Source: Spirochaetota bacterium (GTDB lineage: Bacteria > Spirochaetota > Spirochaetia > Treponematales > Breznakiellaceae). Taken from it: 15,274 nt of DNA. Made by a program: the position numbers and the translations under genes. The notes beneath the pieces were generated by a model. That model saw only the letters and a program-made list of their open reading frames with translations. It had not been told where the DNA came from and did not search any database. The stretch spans positions 1 to 15,274 of the forward strand of contig JAEXTK010000096.1 in assembly GCA_023406985.1 (NCBI GenBank). The letters run 5' to 3'. Below are positions 1 to 5,377 of the stretch, one piece after another; position 1 is the stretch's first letter, and every line of letters starts with the position of its first letter.

Positions 1-918
1 GCCCGGGGCGCCGCCGGACGGGCCCGAGGCTGAGCCGTCGGCCGACGCTTCCAAGACTTCGAGCGCCTCCTCCAGGAGCCAGCTCGCCTCGATGTCGTGG
101 CCGTACGAAACCTTCCGCTCCATGCGCGACCAGTCGTCGCGGAAGAAGAGGCCGAGGTGGCCGTCGGACTGGACGATGAACCGCGCGTGGACGCCGAGAA
201 GGGAGACGATGGATTCGCGCAGGGCCGCCGAAGGATCGGCCCGGTACAGGTTCGTGAAGGCCTCGAGCACGTGGAGGTTCGTGTTCATGGATTTGTCGCA
301 GTCCAGGTCGAAAGGGCTCAGCGTGCGGTCGTCCGTCGCCGCCCAGTCCTCGCCGAGCGCCTCGCGGTAGCCGCCGAACGTCCGTTCCCGCGCGTGGCGT
401 TCCAGGAGGCCGTACAGGGCCCGGGCGAAGGAACGAGCCTCCGCGCGCGCCTCCTCCCGGAGGTAGGGGACGCGGGCGTATTCGGAGAGGGCGTAGAGCG
501 CGAAGGCCTGGCCGTAGACCTGCTTCTTCCGCACCGCGGGCTTCCCTCCGGCCGTGACGGTCCAGTAGAAGCCGCCGCGCTCGCGGTCGCGGAAGCGGTC
601 CATGAGGTACCGGTAGGCGTCGTTCGCGAGGGGGAGGCGGGACGGATCCGCGAGGACGCGCGCGGCGGCCGAGAAGGTCCAGAGGTGGCGCGCGACCATG
701 ACGACCGACCGGTCGGCCTCGGGAACCGGGACGTCGTCCGAGCGGATCTCGCCGAGGAAGCCTTCCCCACCGGCGTCGCGGCCGTGCGACTCCCAATAGG
801 GCAGGATATCTTCCGAGAGCTCCCGACGCGCCCAGGCGGCGAGGTCCGCGAGCGCCGCACGGGCCTCCCCCGTGAGCGCGGTCCCCGCCGCCGCGGCGCT
901 CCGCGAACCTCCCGTCAC
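1..918 (-). CDS. AGE-family epimerase (cellobiose/mannobiose 2-epimerase type), 3' end outside window
   Basis: This enzyme family interconverts the reducing-end glucose and mannose of beta-1,4 disaccharides (or GlcNAc/ManNAc in relatives) in the cytoplasm. 306 codons are visible and the frame is open to the left edge; the family is usually about 390-410 residues. Residues 76-82 (ARHLWTF) supply R77, and 208-217 (DKSMNTNLHV) supply H216. The stretch 271-280 (SYGHDIEASW) supplies H274 and E277. By motif position these match R52, H184, H243 and E246 of Ruminococcus albus cellobiose 2-epimerase; the last catalytic His would lie beyond the edge. The GTG start overlaps the phosphorylase stop by 4 bases (GTGA) and has AAGGAG 8 bases upstream, so the two genes are translationally coupled. 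The partner GH130 enzyme favours a disaccharide epimerase over a GlcNAc epimerase, but substrate specificity cannot be read from the sequence. Confidence 0.88.
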   Translation of the reverse strand, partial: MTGGSRSAAAAGTALTGEARAALADLAAWARRELSEDILPYWESHGRDAGGEGFLGEIRSDDVPVPEADRSVVMVARHLWTFSAAARVLADPSRLPLANDAYRYLMDRFRDRERGGFYWTVTAGGKPAVRKKQVYGQAFALYALSEYARVPYLREEARAEARSFARALYGLLERHARERTFGGYREALGEDWAATDDRTLSPFDLDCDKSMNTNLHVLEAFTNLYRADPSAALRESIVSLLGVHARFIVQSDGHLGLFFRDDWSRMERKVSYGHDIEASWLLEEALEVLEASADGSASGPSGGAPG

Positions 919-1907
919 AGCGCGTTCTCCTTCACCCAGGCGACGAGTTCGTCCACGTAGCCGAAGGCGAGGCCGGTGGCCGTGTCGGCGCAGCCGTAGT
1001 AGACGGCGAGGCGGCCGGACGTCGCGTCCGCGACCGCCGCGCAGGGGAAGACCACGTTCGGCACGTCGCCGACGCACTCGTAGGTTTCGCGCGGGTTGAG
1101 GAGGTAGGGACGGCCCCGCGCGATGACCTTCCACGGCGCGTCCAGGTCCAGGAGCGCGGCGCCCATGCTGTACACGAAGCCGTTGCAGCTCGTGAGCACG
1201 CCGTGGTAGAGGAGGAGCCAGCCCTCCTTCGTCTCGATAGGCGCGGGCCCGGGACCGATCTTGGTGCTCTGCCAGGGACTGTCGCTGCCCCGCGTGCCCA
1301 TGACGTGGCGGTGCCGGCCCCAGAAACCGAGATCGGGGCTCTCGCTGTAGAAGACGTCGCCGAAGGGCGTATGCCCGGAGTCGCTCGGCCGGCTCAGCAT
1401 GGCGTAGCGGCCGCCGATCCGGCGCGGGAACAGCACCCCGTTGCGGTTGAACGGCATGAGCGGGTTCTCCAGCCGCTCGAAGCGCTCGAAGTCGTCGGTG
1501 ACGCCGAGGCCGATGGAGGCGCCGTGGTTGCCGTCGCACCACATGACGTAATAGCGGCCTTCCAAGGGGATGACGCGCGGATCGTACTTGTATTCCGATT
1601 CCGGCTGGCCCGGCAACTCGACGAAGGCGATGGGCTCGTCGGCGATCCGCCAGGAGAGCCCGTCGGCGCTCCGGCCCACGCGGATATTCATGCGCCGCGC
1701 AGTGTCGTCGCAGCGGAACACCCCCGCGAAGCCGTCGCCGTAGGGGACGACGGCACTGTTGAAGATGCTGTTCGCGCCGGCCGCGGCGTCCCGCGTAATC
1801 ACCGGATTCCGCGCAGAGCGCCAGAGGGGAGCCGAATCTCCCGCTTTCCGCTCTTCCCAGGGCAAACGCGCGACGGCGGCGCCGCCTACGAGAATCGTGT
1901 TCTTCAA
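915..1907 (-). CDS. GH130 beta-mannoside phosphorylase
   Basis: A 330-residue GH130 glycoside phosphorylase, which cleaves beta-1,4-mannosides with inorganic phosphate to give mannose 1-phosphate in the cytoplasm. NSIFNSAVVP (46-55), GFAGVFRCDD (59-68), KYDPRV (107-112), the SRPSDSGHTPFGDVF stretch and LLYHGVL closely follow the GH130 subfamily 2 enzyme UhgbMP as I recall it. D109 in YDPRV is the predicted proton donor, and R65, a later Lys (STKIG) and His (LYHG) are candidate phosphate ligands. The start is TTG with AAAGGAG 6 bases upstream; no better ATG exists. UhgbMP acts on mannosyl-GlcNAc and mannan oligosaccharides. With the epimerase downstream, a route mannobiose to mannosyl-glucose to Man-1-P plus glucose is the alternative reading. 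The family call is firm; the substrate is inferred. Transcription is probably repressed by the divergent LacI protein. Confidence 0.93.
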   Translation of the reverse strand: MKNTILVGGAAVARLPWEERKAGDSAPLWRSARNPVITRDAAAGANSIFNSAVVPYGDGFAGVFRCDDTARRMNIRVGRSADGLSWRIADEPIAFVELPGQPESEYKYDPRVIPLEGRYYVMWCDGNHGASIGLGVTDDFERFERLENPLMPFNRNGVLFPRRIGGRYAMLSRPSDSGHTPFGDVFYSESPDLGFWGRHRHVMGTRGSDSPWQSTKIGPGPAPIETKEGWLLLYHGVLTSCNGFVYSMGAALLDLDAPWKVIARGRPYLLNPRETYECVGDVPNVVFPCAAVADATSGRLAVYYGCADTATGLAFGYVDELVAWVKENAL

Positions 1908-1920
1908 TCGAGGCTCCTTT
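1908..1920 (-). promoter_or_regulatory. Ribosome binding site fixing a TTG start
   Basis: Read on the minus strand, AAAGGAG (1920-1914) is followed by six bases and then TTG at 1907-1905. The strong site and spacing decide the unusual TTG start of the phosphorylase gene. Confidence 0.8.
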
Positions 1921-1922
1921 AG

Positions 1923-1934
1923 GAAACCGGTTTC
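1923..1934. promoter_or_regulatory. LacI-family operator O2 (GAAACCGGTTTC)
   Basis: A perfect 12-bp palindrome with the central CG pair typical of LacI-family operators. It lies 3 bases upstream of the phosphorylase Shine-Dalgarno site, inside the predicted transcript leader. It shares the 9-mer GAAACCGGT with the site at 2022-2033, exactly 99 bp away. Likely an auxiliary operator for looping or roadblocking by the adjacent LacI protein. Confidence 0.72.
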
Positions 1935-2021
1935 TCTATCAAGTAAAGCATTCGAATCGTCATATCATCGTTCAGAGATATACACTTACAATCGATTAAG
2001 AAATAACTGTCCCTAGATGAC

Positions 2022-2033
2022 GAAACCGGTATT
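2022..2033. promoter_or_regulatory. LacI-family operator O1 (GAAACCGGTATT)
   Basis: Nine bases match O2 exactly, but the right half is imperfect. It starts right at the predicted transcription start of the minus-strand phosphorylase promoter (about 2034), the classic position for steric repression. It also sits upstream of lacI, so it could serve autoregulation. Confidence 0.65.
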
Positions 2034-2040
2034 TTATCCT

Positions 2041-2068
2041 ATCATACCGAACGGGCGCGGTCTGTCAA
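2041..2068 (-). promoter_or_regulatory. Promoter of the phosphorylase-epimerase operon
   Basis: On the minus strand a perfect -35 TTGACA (2068-2063) is followed by a 16-base spacer and a -10 TATGAT (2046-2041, 5 of 6 matches). Transcription would start near 2034, at the edge of operator O1, and give a leader of about 126 bases. The -10 overlaps a plus-strand TATCAT (2040-2045) with a weak ATGACG 17 bases before it, a possible lacI promoter in back-to-back arrangement. Confidence 0.68.
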
Positions 2069-2074
2069 GACCGC
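2057..2074 (+). other. Inverted repeat ahead of the lacI ribosome binding site
   Basis: GCGGTCT and AGACCGC form a perfect 7-bp stem with loop GTCA. It ends 4 bases before AAGGGG (2079-2084), the lacI Shine-Dalgarno site. It overlaps the -35 box of the opposite-strand promoter, so part of its symmetry may be incidental. It could fold in the lacI leader and modulate translation. Confidence 0.35.
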
Positions 2075-2089
2075 CCGCAAGGGGCACGC

Positions 2090-3097
2090 ATGCGACGGAT
2101 CACGATGGACGCTATCGCGAAGCTCGCCGGAACCACCAAGGGGACGGTATCCAAGGCGCTCAACGGAGAGGCCGGCGTGAGCGCCGAGACGCGCGAGCGT
2201 ATCCGCGCCCTCGCGGCCCAACACAACTTTCACCCCAACGCGTTGGCGAGCGCCCTCGCGCGGCGCCGGTCGGGAGCCTTCGCCCTGGCCATCCCGAACG
2301 ACGCGGGTCCCGTCTACGAAGGCGCGTTTTGGGCCTCCCTCATCGTCGCGGTGGTCGCGACCGCGGCCCGGCGCGGCATCCAGACCGTCATCCTCACCCC
2401 CGACGCCGGGGAGGCCGGAGCCGAATCCTTTAGCCGGGCCCTCCGCTGCAGGTCGGTGGACGCCCTCTTCGTGGCGGCCGAGCTCCTGGACCAGCGCACG
2501 CTCGGGGCCCTCGCCGCCGAGCGGCTCCCCTACGTGAGCATCGGTTCTCCTTTCGCCCCCGGCTCCTATTCCGTCGACGTGGACAACGAGGGCGGCACGC
2601 GCGCGATGGTGGAACGGCTCATCGCCGCGGGCAAGGAACGCGTCGCCTTCCTCGTGGGTCCCCATCGCTACGGCTATGCCGCCGAGCGCATCGCGGGGTA
2701 CGAGGCGGCGCTCCGCGAAGCGGGATGCGGCGCGGTACGGGTGGAACGAGCGCCGTACGAAGCCCGCGCCGCCCGCGCGGCCGCGCGGGATCTCCTCGCC
2801 TCGCCGTTCGCCCCCGACGCCCTCTTCATCGCCGCGGGCGGCCCCCTCATGCTCGGCGCGCTGGAAGGCTGGCGGGACGCGGGCGGATCGGCGACCGGTA
2901 TCGCGCTCGCCGTATTCGACGATTCCCCGATCTTGGAACTGATGGATCCGCCCGTGTCCGCGGTCCGCCAGCCCATCGCCGCCATGGCGGAAGCCGGCAT
3001 CACCATGCTCGCGGACCTCGTCGAGGGTAAGAAGCCGAAAGAGGAACGGGTCGTCCTGGCGACCGAACTCATCGCGCGCGGGGCCCTGGCGCCCTAG
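2090..3097 (+). CDS. LacI-family transcriptional repressor
   Basis: A 335-residue DNA-binding repressor of standard LacI/GalR length. The N-terminal helix-turn-helix (MRRITMDAIAKLAGTTKGTV, residues 1-20, then SKALNGEAGVS) and a hinge helix near NALASALARRR (about 50-60) lead into a sugar-binding core. Recognisable core pieces include FALAIPN, VSIGSPF, VDVDNEGG and the ligand-domain ending AVRQPIAAMAEAGITMLADL. The ATG at 2090 has AAGGGG 5 bases upstream; a second Met (2105) is less likely because residues ahead of it belong to the usual LacI start. It diverges from the GH130/epimerase operon and is the natural candidate to bind the two GAAACCGGT sites, released by a manno- or gluco-disaccharide. 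The ligand is not deducible. Confidence 0.93.
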   Translation: MRRITMDAIAKLAGTTKGTVSKALNGEAGVSAETRERIRALAAQHNFHPNALASALARRRSGAFALAIPNDAGPVYEGAFWASLIVAVVATAARRGIQTVILTPDAGEAGAESFSRALRCRSVDALFVAAELLDQRTLGALAAERLPYVSIGSPFAPGSYSVDVDNEGGTRAMVERLIAAGKERVAFLVGPHRYGYAAERIAGYEAALREAGCGAVRVERAPYEARAARAAARDLLASPFAPDALFIAAGGPLMLGALEGWRDAGGSATGIALAVFDDSPILELMDPPVSAVRQPIAAMAEAGITMLADLVEGKKPKEERVVLATELIARGALAP

Positions 3098-3153
3098 GGC
3101 CGCGGCCCCTCCGGAGCGCGGGGAGGCGCACGCGCCCGCCGCGCCGACGCGCC

Positions 3154-3768
3154 TCACGAGCCCGCCGCGCCGCTGCCCTCCGGCCGATCCCGCTTCCGCG
3201 CCTCCAGCCCGGCAATGAGGATTTCGGCGAGGACGGCGAAACTCTCGTCGCGATCCACGTCCAGCCCGAAACAGCCCAGGCCTTCCAACTCCGCGAACCC
3301 GTGGGCGAGGCTCCGTATCCCGCGGAGCGCATGCACCTTCCCCGCCCGGTCCAAGCCGTACGGTTCCAGCAGCGTGAAGCCCAGGTCCAGGATCCGGCCC
3401 TCCTCCCGCACGAAATCCGGATCGGCGAAGGCCGCGGCGCGGTTCATGCGCATGAGGACCGCATAGCGGCCGGGATAGCGGCCGACGTAGGCGCGGTAGG
3501 CGACGAGCAGGGCCCGGAGGCCCTCTCCCGGCGAGGCCGCGGCTGCCGCGCACGCGGCTTCCAGTCCGTCGGCGAGATCCGCGGTGACGGCCAGAGCCAG
3601 GGCCGCGCGCAGCTCGGCGAGGCTCGCGAAGTGGTTGAACAGCGAGGGAGGCCGGATGCCGAGGACTTCCGCGAGGCGCGTGAGCGTAAGGCCCTCCGCG
3701 CCCTCGCGGTCGGCGAGATCGCCCGCCGCCTCCAGGATCGCCGCCTTCGAGAGTCCCTTCCTAGGCAC
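3154..3768 (-). CDS. TetR/AcrR-family regulator, WHG-type C-terminal domain
   Basis: A 204-residue TetR-type repressor. I chose the GTG start at 3768 (PRKGLSKAAIL...) because GAGGGG lies 6 bases upstream and the length then fits the family; in-frame ATGs at 3792 and 3843 have poorer sites. The DNA-binding domain is at the N-terminus (LTLTRLAEVLGIRPPSLFNHF about residues 30-50). The C-terminal part (YPGRYAVLMRMN, then RSLAHGFAELEGLGCFGLDVDRDESF) resembles the TetR_C_13/WHG ligand domain. It overlaps the end of the hydrolase gene by 8 bases, so the two are one transcript. The nested palindrome ahead of the hydrolase is its probable operator, which would give autoregulation. The gene is convergent with lacI. 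Confidence 0.88.
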   Translation of the reverse strand: MPRKGLSKAAILEAAGDLADREGAEGLTLTRLAEVLGIRPPSLFNHFASLAELRAALALAVTADLADGLEAACAAAAASPGEGLRALLVAYRAYVGRYPGRYAVLMRMNRAAAFADPDFVREEGRILDLGFTLLEPYGLDRAGKVHALRGIRSLAHGFAELEGLGCFGLDVDRDESFAVLAEILIAGLEARKRDRPEGSGAAGS

Positions 3769-4582
3769 GGCCGGCCCCTCCGCGCTCCGCATCCCTGAGG
3801 AAATCCAGGACGAGGGACGCCGTTTCGCCGGGGAATTCCGCATGGGGATAGTGGCCGGCGCCTTCCACCATTCGATGGGACGAGCCGAGTTCCACCGCCA
3901 AGGCCCGGGCTTCCGCTTCCGGGTCCTTGAAATCGGGATCGCGCTTTCCCATGATGACCACCGAGCGGCAGCGAACGCGGCCCACCGCGCGGCCGGAGGC
4001 CTCCTTGGAGGCGCGCATCATGCTCCGCACGGCCGCCATGCGCCCCTTTTCCGCGAGGTTGGCCGCGAGGCGGCGGGTATAGTCCGCGAAATCGGCAGGC
4101 TTCCGGCTCGGATAGAGGCTCGCGTAATAGGCCTTCCAGACGAACGGCCCCCAGGGATCGGCGAAGAGCAGGGAGTACAGGACCTTTTCCAGCGGCTTCG
4201 CGGCGCCCCTCACGAAGGGATCCATGAGCACCAGGCCGCCGACGAGGTCGGGCCGCTCGGCCGCGAGGTAGACCGCCGCGCCCGCGCCCATCGAATCGGC
4301 GACGACGTAGGCGCGCCCCGCTCCGAGGCGCTCGATGGCGGCTCCGATGTCGGAAGCGACGCCGACCACCGAATAGTCCTTCCAGCCGACGGAGCTTTCG
4401 CCGAGGCCCCGCAGGTCGAGCGACGCGACCCGGAAGCCGGCCTCCGCGAGGAACGGCGCCAGGAATCGGTACTCCTGCCGCAGGTCGCCCATGGACGGGA
4501 CGCAGACGACCAGGGGCCCGTCCCCGACCTCCTCGTACGCCAACCGGCCCTCGGCCGTCTCTATGAACAGGGTTTTCCCCAT
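3761..4582 (-). CDS. Alpha/beta-fold hydrolase
   Basis: A 273-residue single-domain alpha/beta hydrolase, cytoplasmic (no signal peptide). The nucleophile elbow is VADSMGAG (94-101) with S97; the usual G-x-S-x-G reads A-D-S-M-G. The acid is D215 or D217 in GKRDPDF, and the base is H244 in GAGHYPH. DLRGLGES (56-63) is the usual strand-loop of epoxide-hydrolase/esterase-like members. The common HG oxyanion motif after strand 3 is replaced by VPSMGD. AGGAGG with a 5-base spacer precedes the ATG. Its partners (a TetR repressor downstream, a tautomerase divergent) suggest detoxification or aromatic-compound breakdown, for example ring-fission product hydrolysis. That is inference; the substrate is unknown. 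Confidence 0.9.
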   Translation of the reverse strand: MGKTLFIETAEGRLAYEEVGDGPLVVCVPSMGDLRQEYRFLAPFLAEAGFRVASLDLRGLGESSVGWKDYSVVGVASDIGAAIERLGAGRAYVVADSMGAGAAVYLAAERPDLVGGLVLMDPFVRGAAKPLEKVLYSLLFADPWGPFVWKAYYASLYPSRKPADFADYTRRLAANLAEKGRMAAVRSMMRASKEASGRAVGRVRCRSVVIMGKRDPDFKDPEAEARALAVELGSSHRMVEGAGHYPHAEFPGETASLVLDFLRDAERGGAGRA

Positions 4583-4602
4583 AGCATCCTCCTGAGGTTA
4601 TC

Positions 4603-4633
4603 AATTTACTAATGCTATTAGTATTAGTAAATT
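4603..4633. promoter_or_regulatory. Nested palindrome, probable TetR operator
   Basis: The core TACTAATGCTATTAGTA (4607-4623) is a perfect palindrome around a 3-base centre. The same left arm also pairs with a second, tandem ATTAGTA copy: 4603-4613 is complementary over 11 bp to 4623-4633. ATTAGT occurs twice in direct repeat (4617-4622, 4623-4628). It lies about 20 bp upstream of the hydrolase start, where a repressor would block transcription. The length and symmetry suit a TetR dimer, possibly two dimers. Confidence 0.7.
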
Positions 4634-4691
4634 CTTTTCGATCAGTGTCGCGAAGATTTGGGAAATCCATCGACGCGACGGGCCGTCGGCC

Positions 4692-4720
4692 TTGACAAGT
4701 ACGCGTCGCAGTGCTATTGA
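4692..4720 (+). promoter_or_regulatory. Promoter of the tautomerase gene
   Basis: A perfect TTGACA (4692-4697) is followed after 17 bases by TATTGA (4715-4720), a weak -10 hexamer. Transcription would start near 4727, inside the large palindrome. A weak -10 with a perfect -35 under a palindrome fits a regulated promoter. Confidence 0.5.
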
Positions 4721-4750
4721 TTTAGTAGCGCGCTACAAATTCGATAGCAC
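4711..4750. promoter_or_regulatory. 40-bp imperfect palindrome, probable operator at the tautomerase promoter
   Basis: Positions 4711-4750 are self-complementary at 17 of 20 pairs. The outer arms GTGCTATTGA and TCGATAGCAC and the perfect centre GTAGCGCGCTAC (4725-4736) are separated by short imperfect stretches. It covers the -10 and start region and ends where the AAGGAG ribosome site (4751-4756) begins. Binding by the HxlR-type protein encoded downstream, by the TetR protein, or by both is possible; a leader RNA hairpin is less likely because transcription seems to start inside it. Confidence 0.65.
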
Positions 4751-4762
4751 AAGGAGAACGAC

Positions 4763-4957
4763 ATGCCCGTCATCACCATCGCCATGAGAAAGACCACCGT
4801 CGCCGAAAAAACGGCCCTCATCGAGAAGCTCACCGTCGCGGCCGCCGAGGCGACCAAGATGCCCGCCGAAACCTTCTTCACCTTCATCCAGGAATACGAC
4901 GACGAGGCCATCGGCCTCGGCGGCAAGAGCCTCAAGGAGGCGAGGAAGACCCATTGA
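4763..4957 (+). CDS. 4-oxalocrotonate tautomerase-family protein (DmpI-like)
   Basis: A 64-residue tautomerase subunit. After Met removal the chain begins with the catalytic proline (MPVITIAMRK), and GLGGKSLKEARK near the C-terminus matches the DmpI-type 'GVGGK' ending. Such proteins form hexamers and catalyse keto-enol tautomerisation of unsaturated dicarbonyl compounds, using Pro1 and nearby Arg residues; an Arg is present at position 9. AAGGAG lies 6 bases before the ATG. The gene is divergent from the hydrolase and followed by the HxlR gene. With the hydrolase this recalls meta-cleavage aromatic pathways, but no ring-cleaving enzyme is in the window, so a role in handling reactive carbonyls or quinones is equally possible. 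Confidence 0.88.
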   Translation: MPVITIAMRKTTVAEKTALIEKLTVAAAEATKMPAETFFTFIQEYDDEAIGLGGKSLKEARKTH

Positions 4958-4980
4958 GCGTCGGCCGGCCGCCGCTCTTT
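4956..4980 (+). terminator. Possible terminator after the tautomerase gene
   Basis: GAGCG (4956-4960) pairs with CGCTC (4973-4977) around the self-complementary CGGCCGGCCG, with one mismatch, followed by TTTCCTC. The hairpin begins inside the stop codon. The T tract is short, so termination may be partial. It would separate the tautomerase transcript from the HxlR gene. Confidence 0.42.
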
Positions 4981-5001
4981 CCTCCCGCGGCCGTCCTGGG
5001 G

Positions 5002-5014
5002 TAAGATCGCAGCC
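5002..5014 (+). promoter_or_regulatory. Candidate -10 element of a leaderless HxlR transcript
   Basis: TAAGAT (5002-5007) ends 7 bases before the ATG at 5015. No purine-rich Shine-Dalgarno sequence is well placed; GGGG at 4998-5001 is 13 bases away. No convincing -35 is visible. It gains weight from the same layout at three other genes in this window. Confidence 0.38.
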
Positions 5015-5377
5015 ATGTCGACGCCGCGCCCCGGACAAAAAACGAGGGGCTCCCGCTCGGGAGCCCCCATCAACGCGCTCTTCGATCTGCTCGGCCGCCG
5101 TTGGGCCCTCGGGGTCATCTGGAATCTCGGCGACGGCAAGACCGCCACCTTCCGGGAACTCCAGGCCGCCTGCGACACCATCTCCCCCTCCATCCTCAAC
5201 GTCCGCATCAAGGAACTGCGGGAGGCGGACATCGTGGAGAAAGCCGAGGACGGCTACCGGCTCACCGAGCGGGGCCGGCGGCTCCGCGAAGCCCTCGGCC
5301 CCCTCGGCGCGTGGTCCTGGACCTGGGCCGAGGAAGTCTTCGGCTTCGCGAAGGCCGACGTTTACCCCGATGCTTAG
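5015..5377 (+). CDS. HxlR-family transcriptional regulator
   Basis: A 120-residue winged-helix regulator of the HxlR/YodB group. NALFDLLGRRWALGVIWNL (20-38) is the typical first helix-turn region, followed by FRELQ, ISPSILNVRIKELREADIVEK (56-76, recognition helix and wing) and YRLTERGRRL (81-90). Members often sense thiol-reactive electrophiles through an N-terminal Cys-Pro; here the site reads Ala-Pro (17-18), so that cysteine is missing. One cysteine remains at 53 (QAACDTIS). It follows the tautomerase gene by 57 bases and probably controls it through the 40-bp palindrome. Its stop codon shares bases with that of the convergent glnS gene. Confidence 0.88.
   Translation: MSTPRPGQKTRGSRSGAPINALFDLLGRRWALGVIWNLGDGKTATFRELQAACDTISPSILNVRIKELREADIVEKAEDGYRLTERGRRLREALGPLGAWSWTWAEEVFGFAKADVYPDA

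Noticed and set aside
3097..3108. Palindrome GGGCCGCGGCCC right after the lacI stop as a terminator
   Set aside because: No T tract follows on either strand and such GC palindromes are frequent by chance in this composition.
3769..3843. Earlier in-frame ATG starts for the TetR gene (3843, 3792)
   Set aside because: They would overlap the hydrolase gene by 32-83 bases, lack a well-spaced ribosome site and give an N-terminal extension unlike TetR proteins; GTG at 3768 has GAGGGG at 6 bases.
1923..4718. Both operator pairs have copies exactly 99 bp apart (1923/2022 and 4614/4713)
   Set aside because: Different motifs and regulators; the equal spacing is most likely coincidence.
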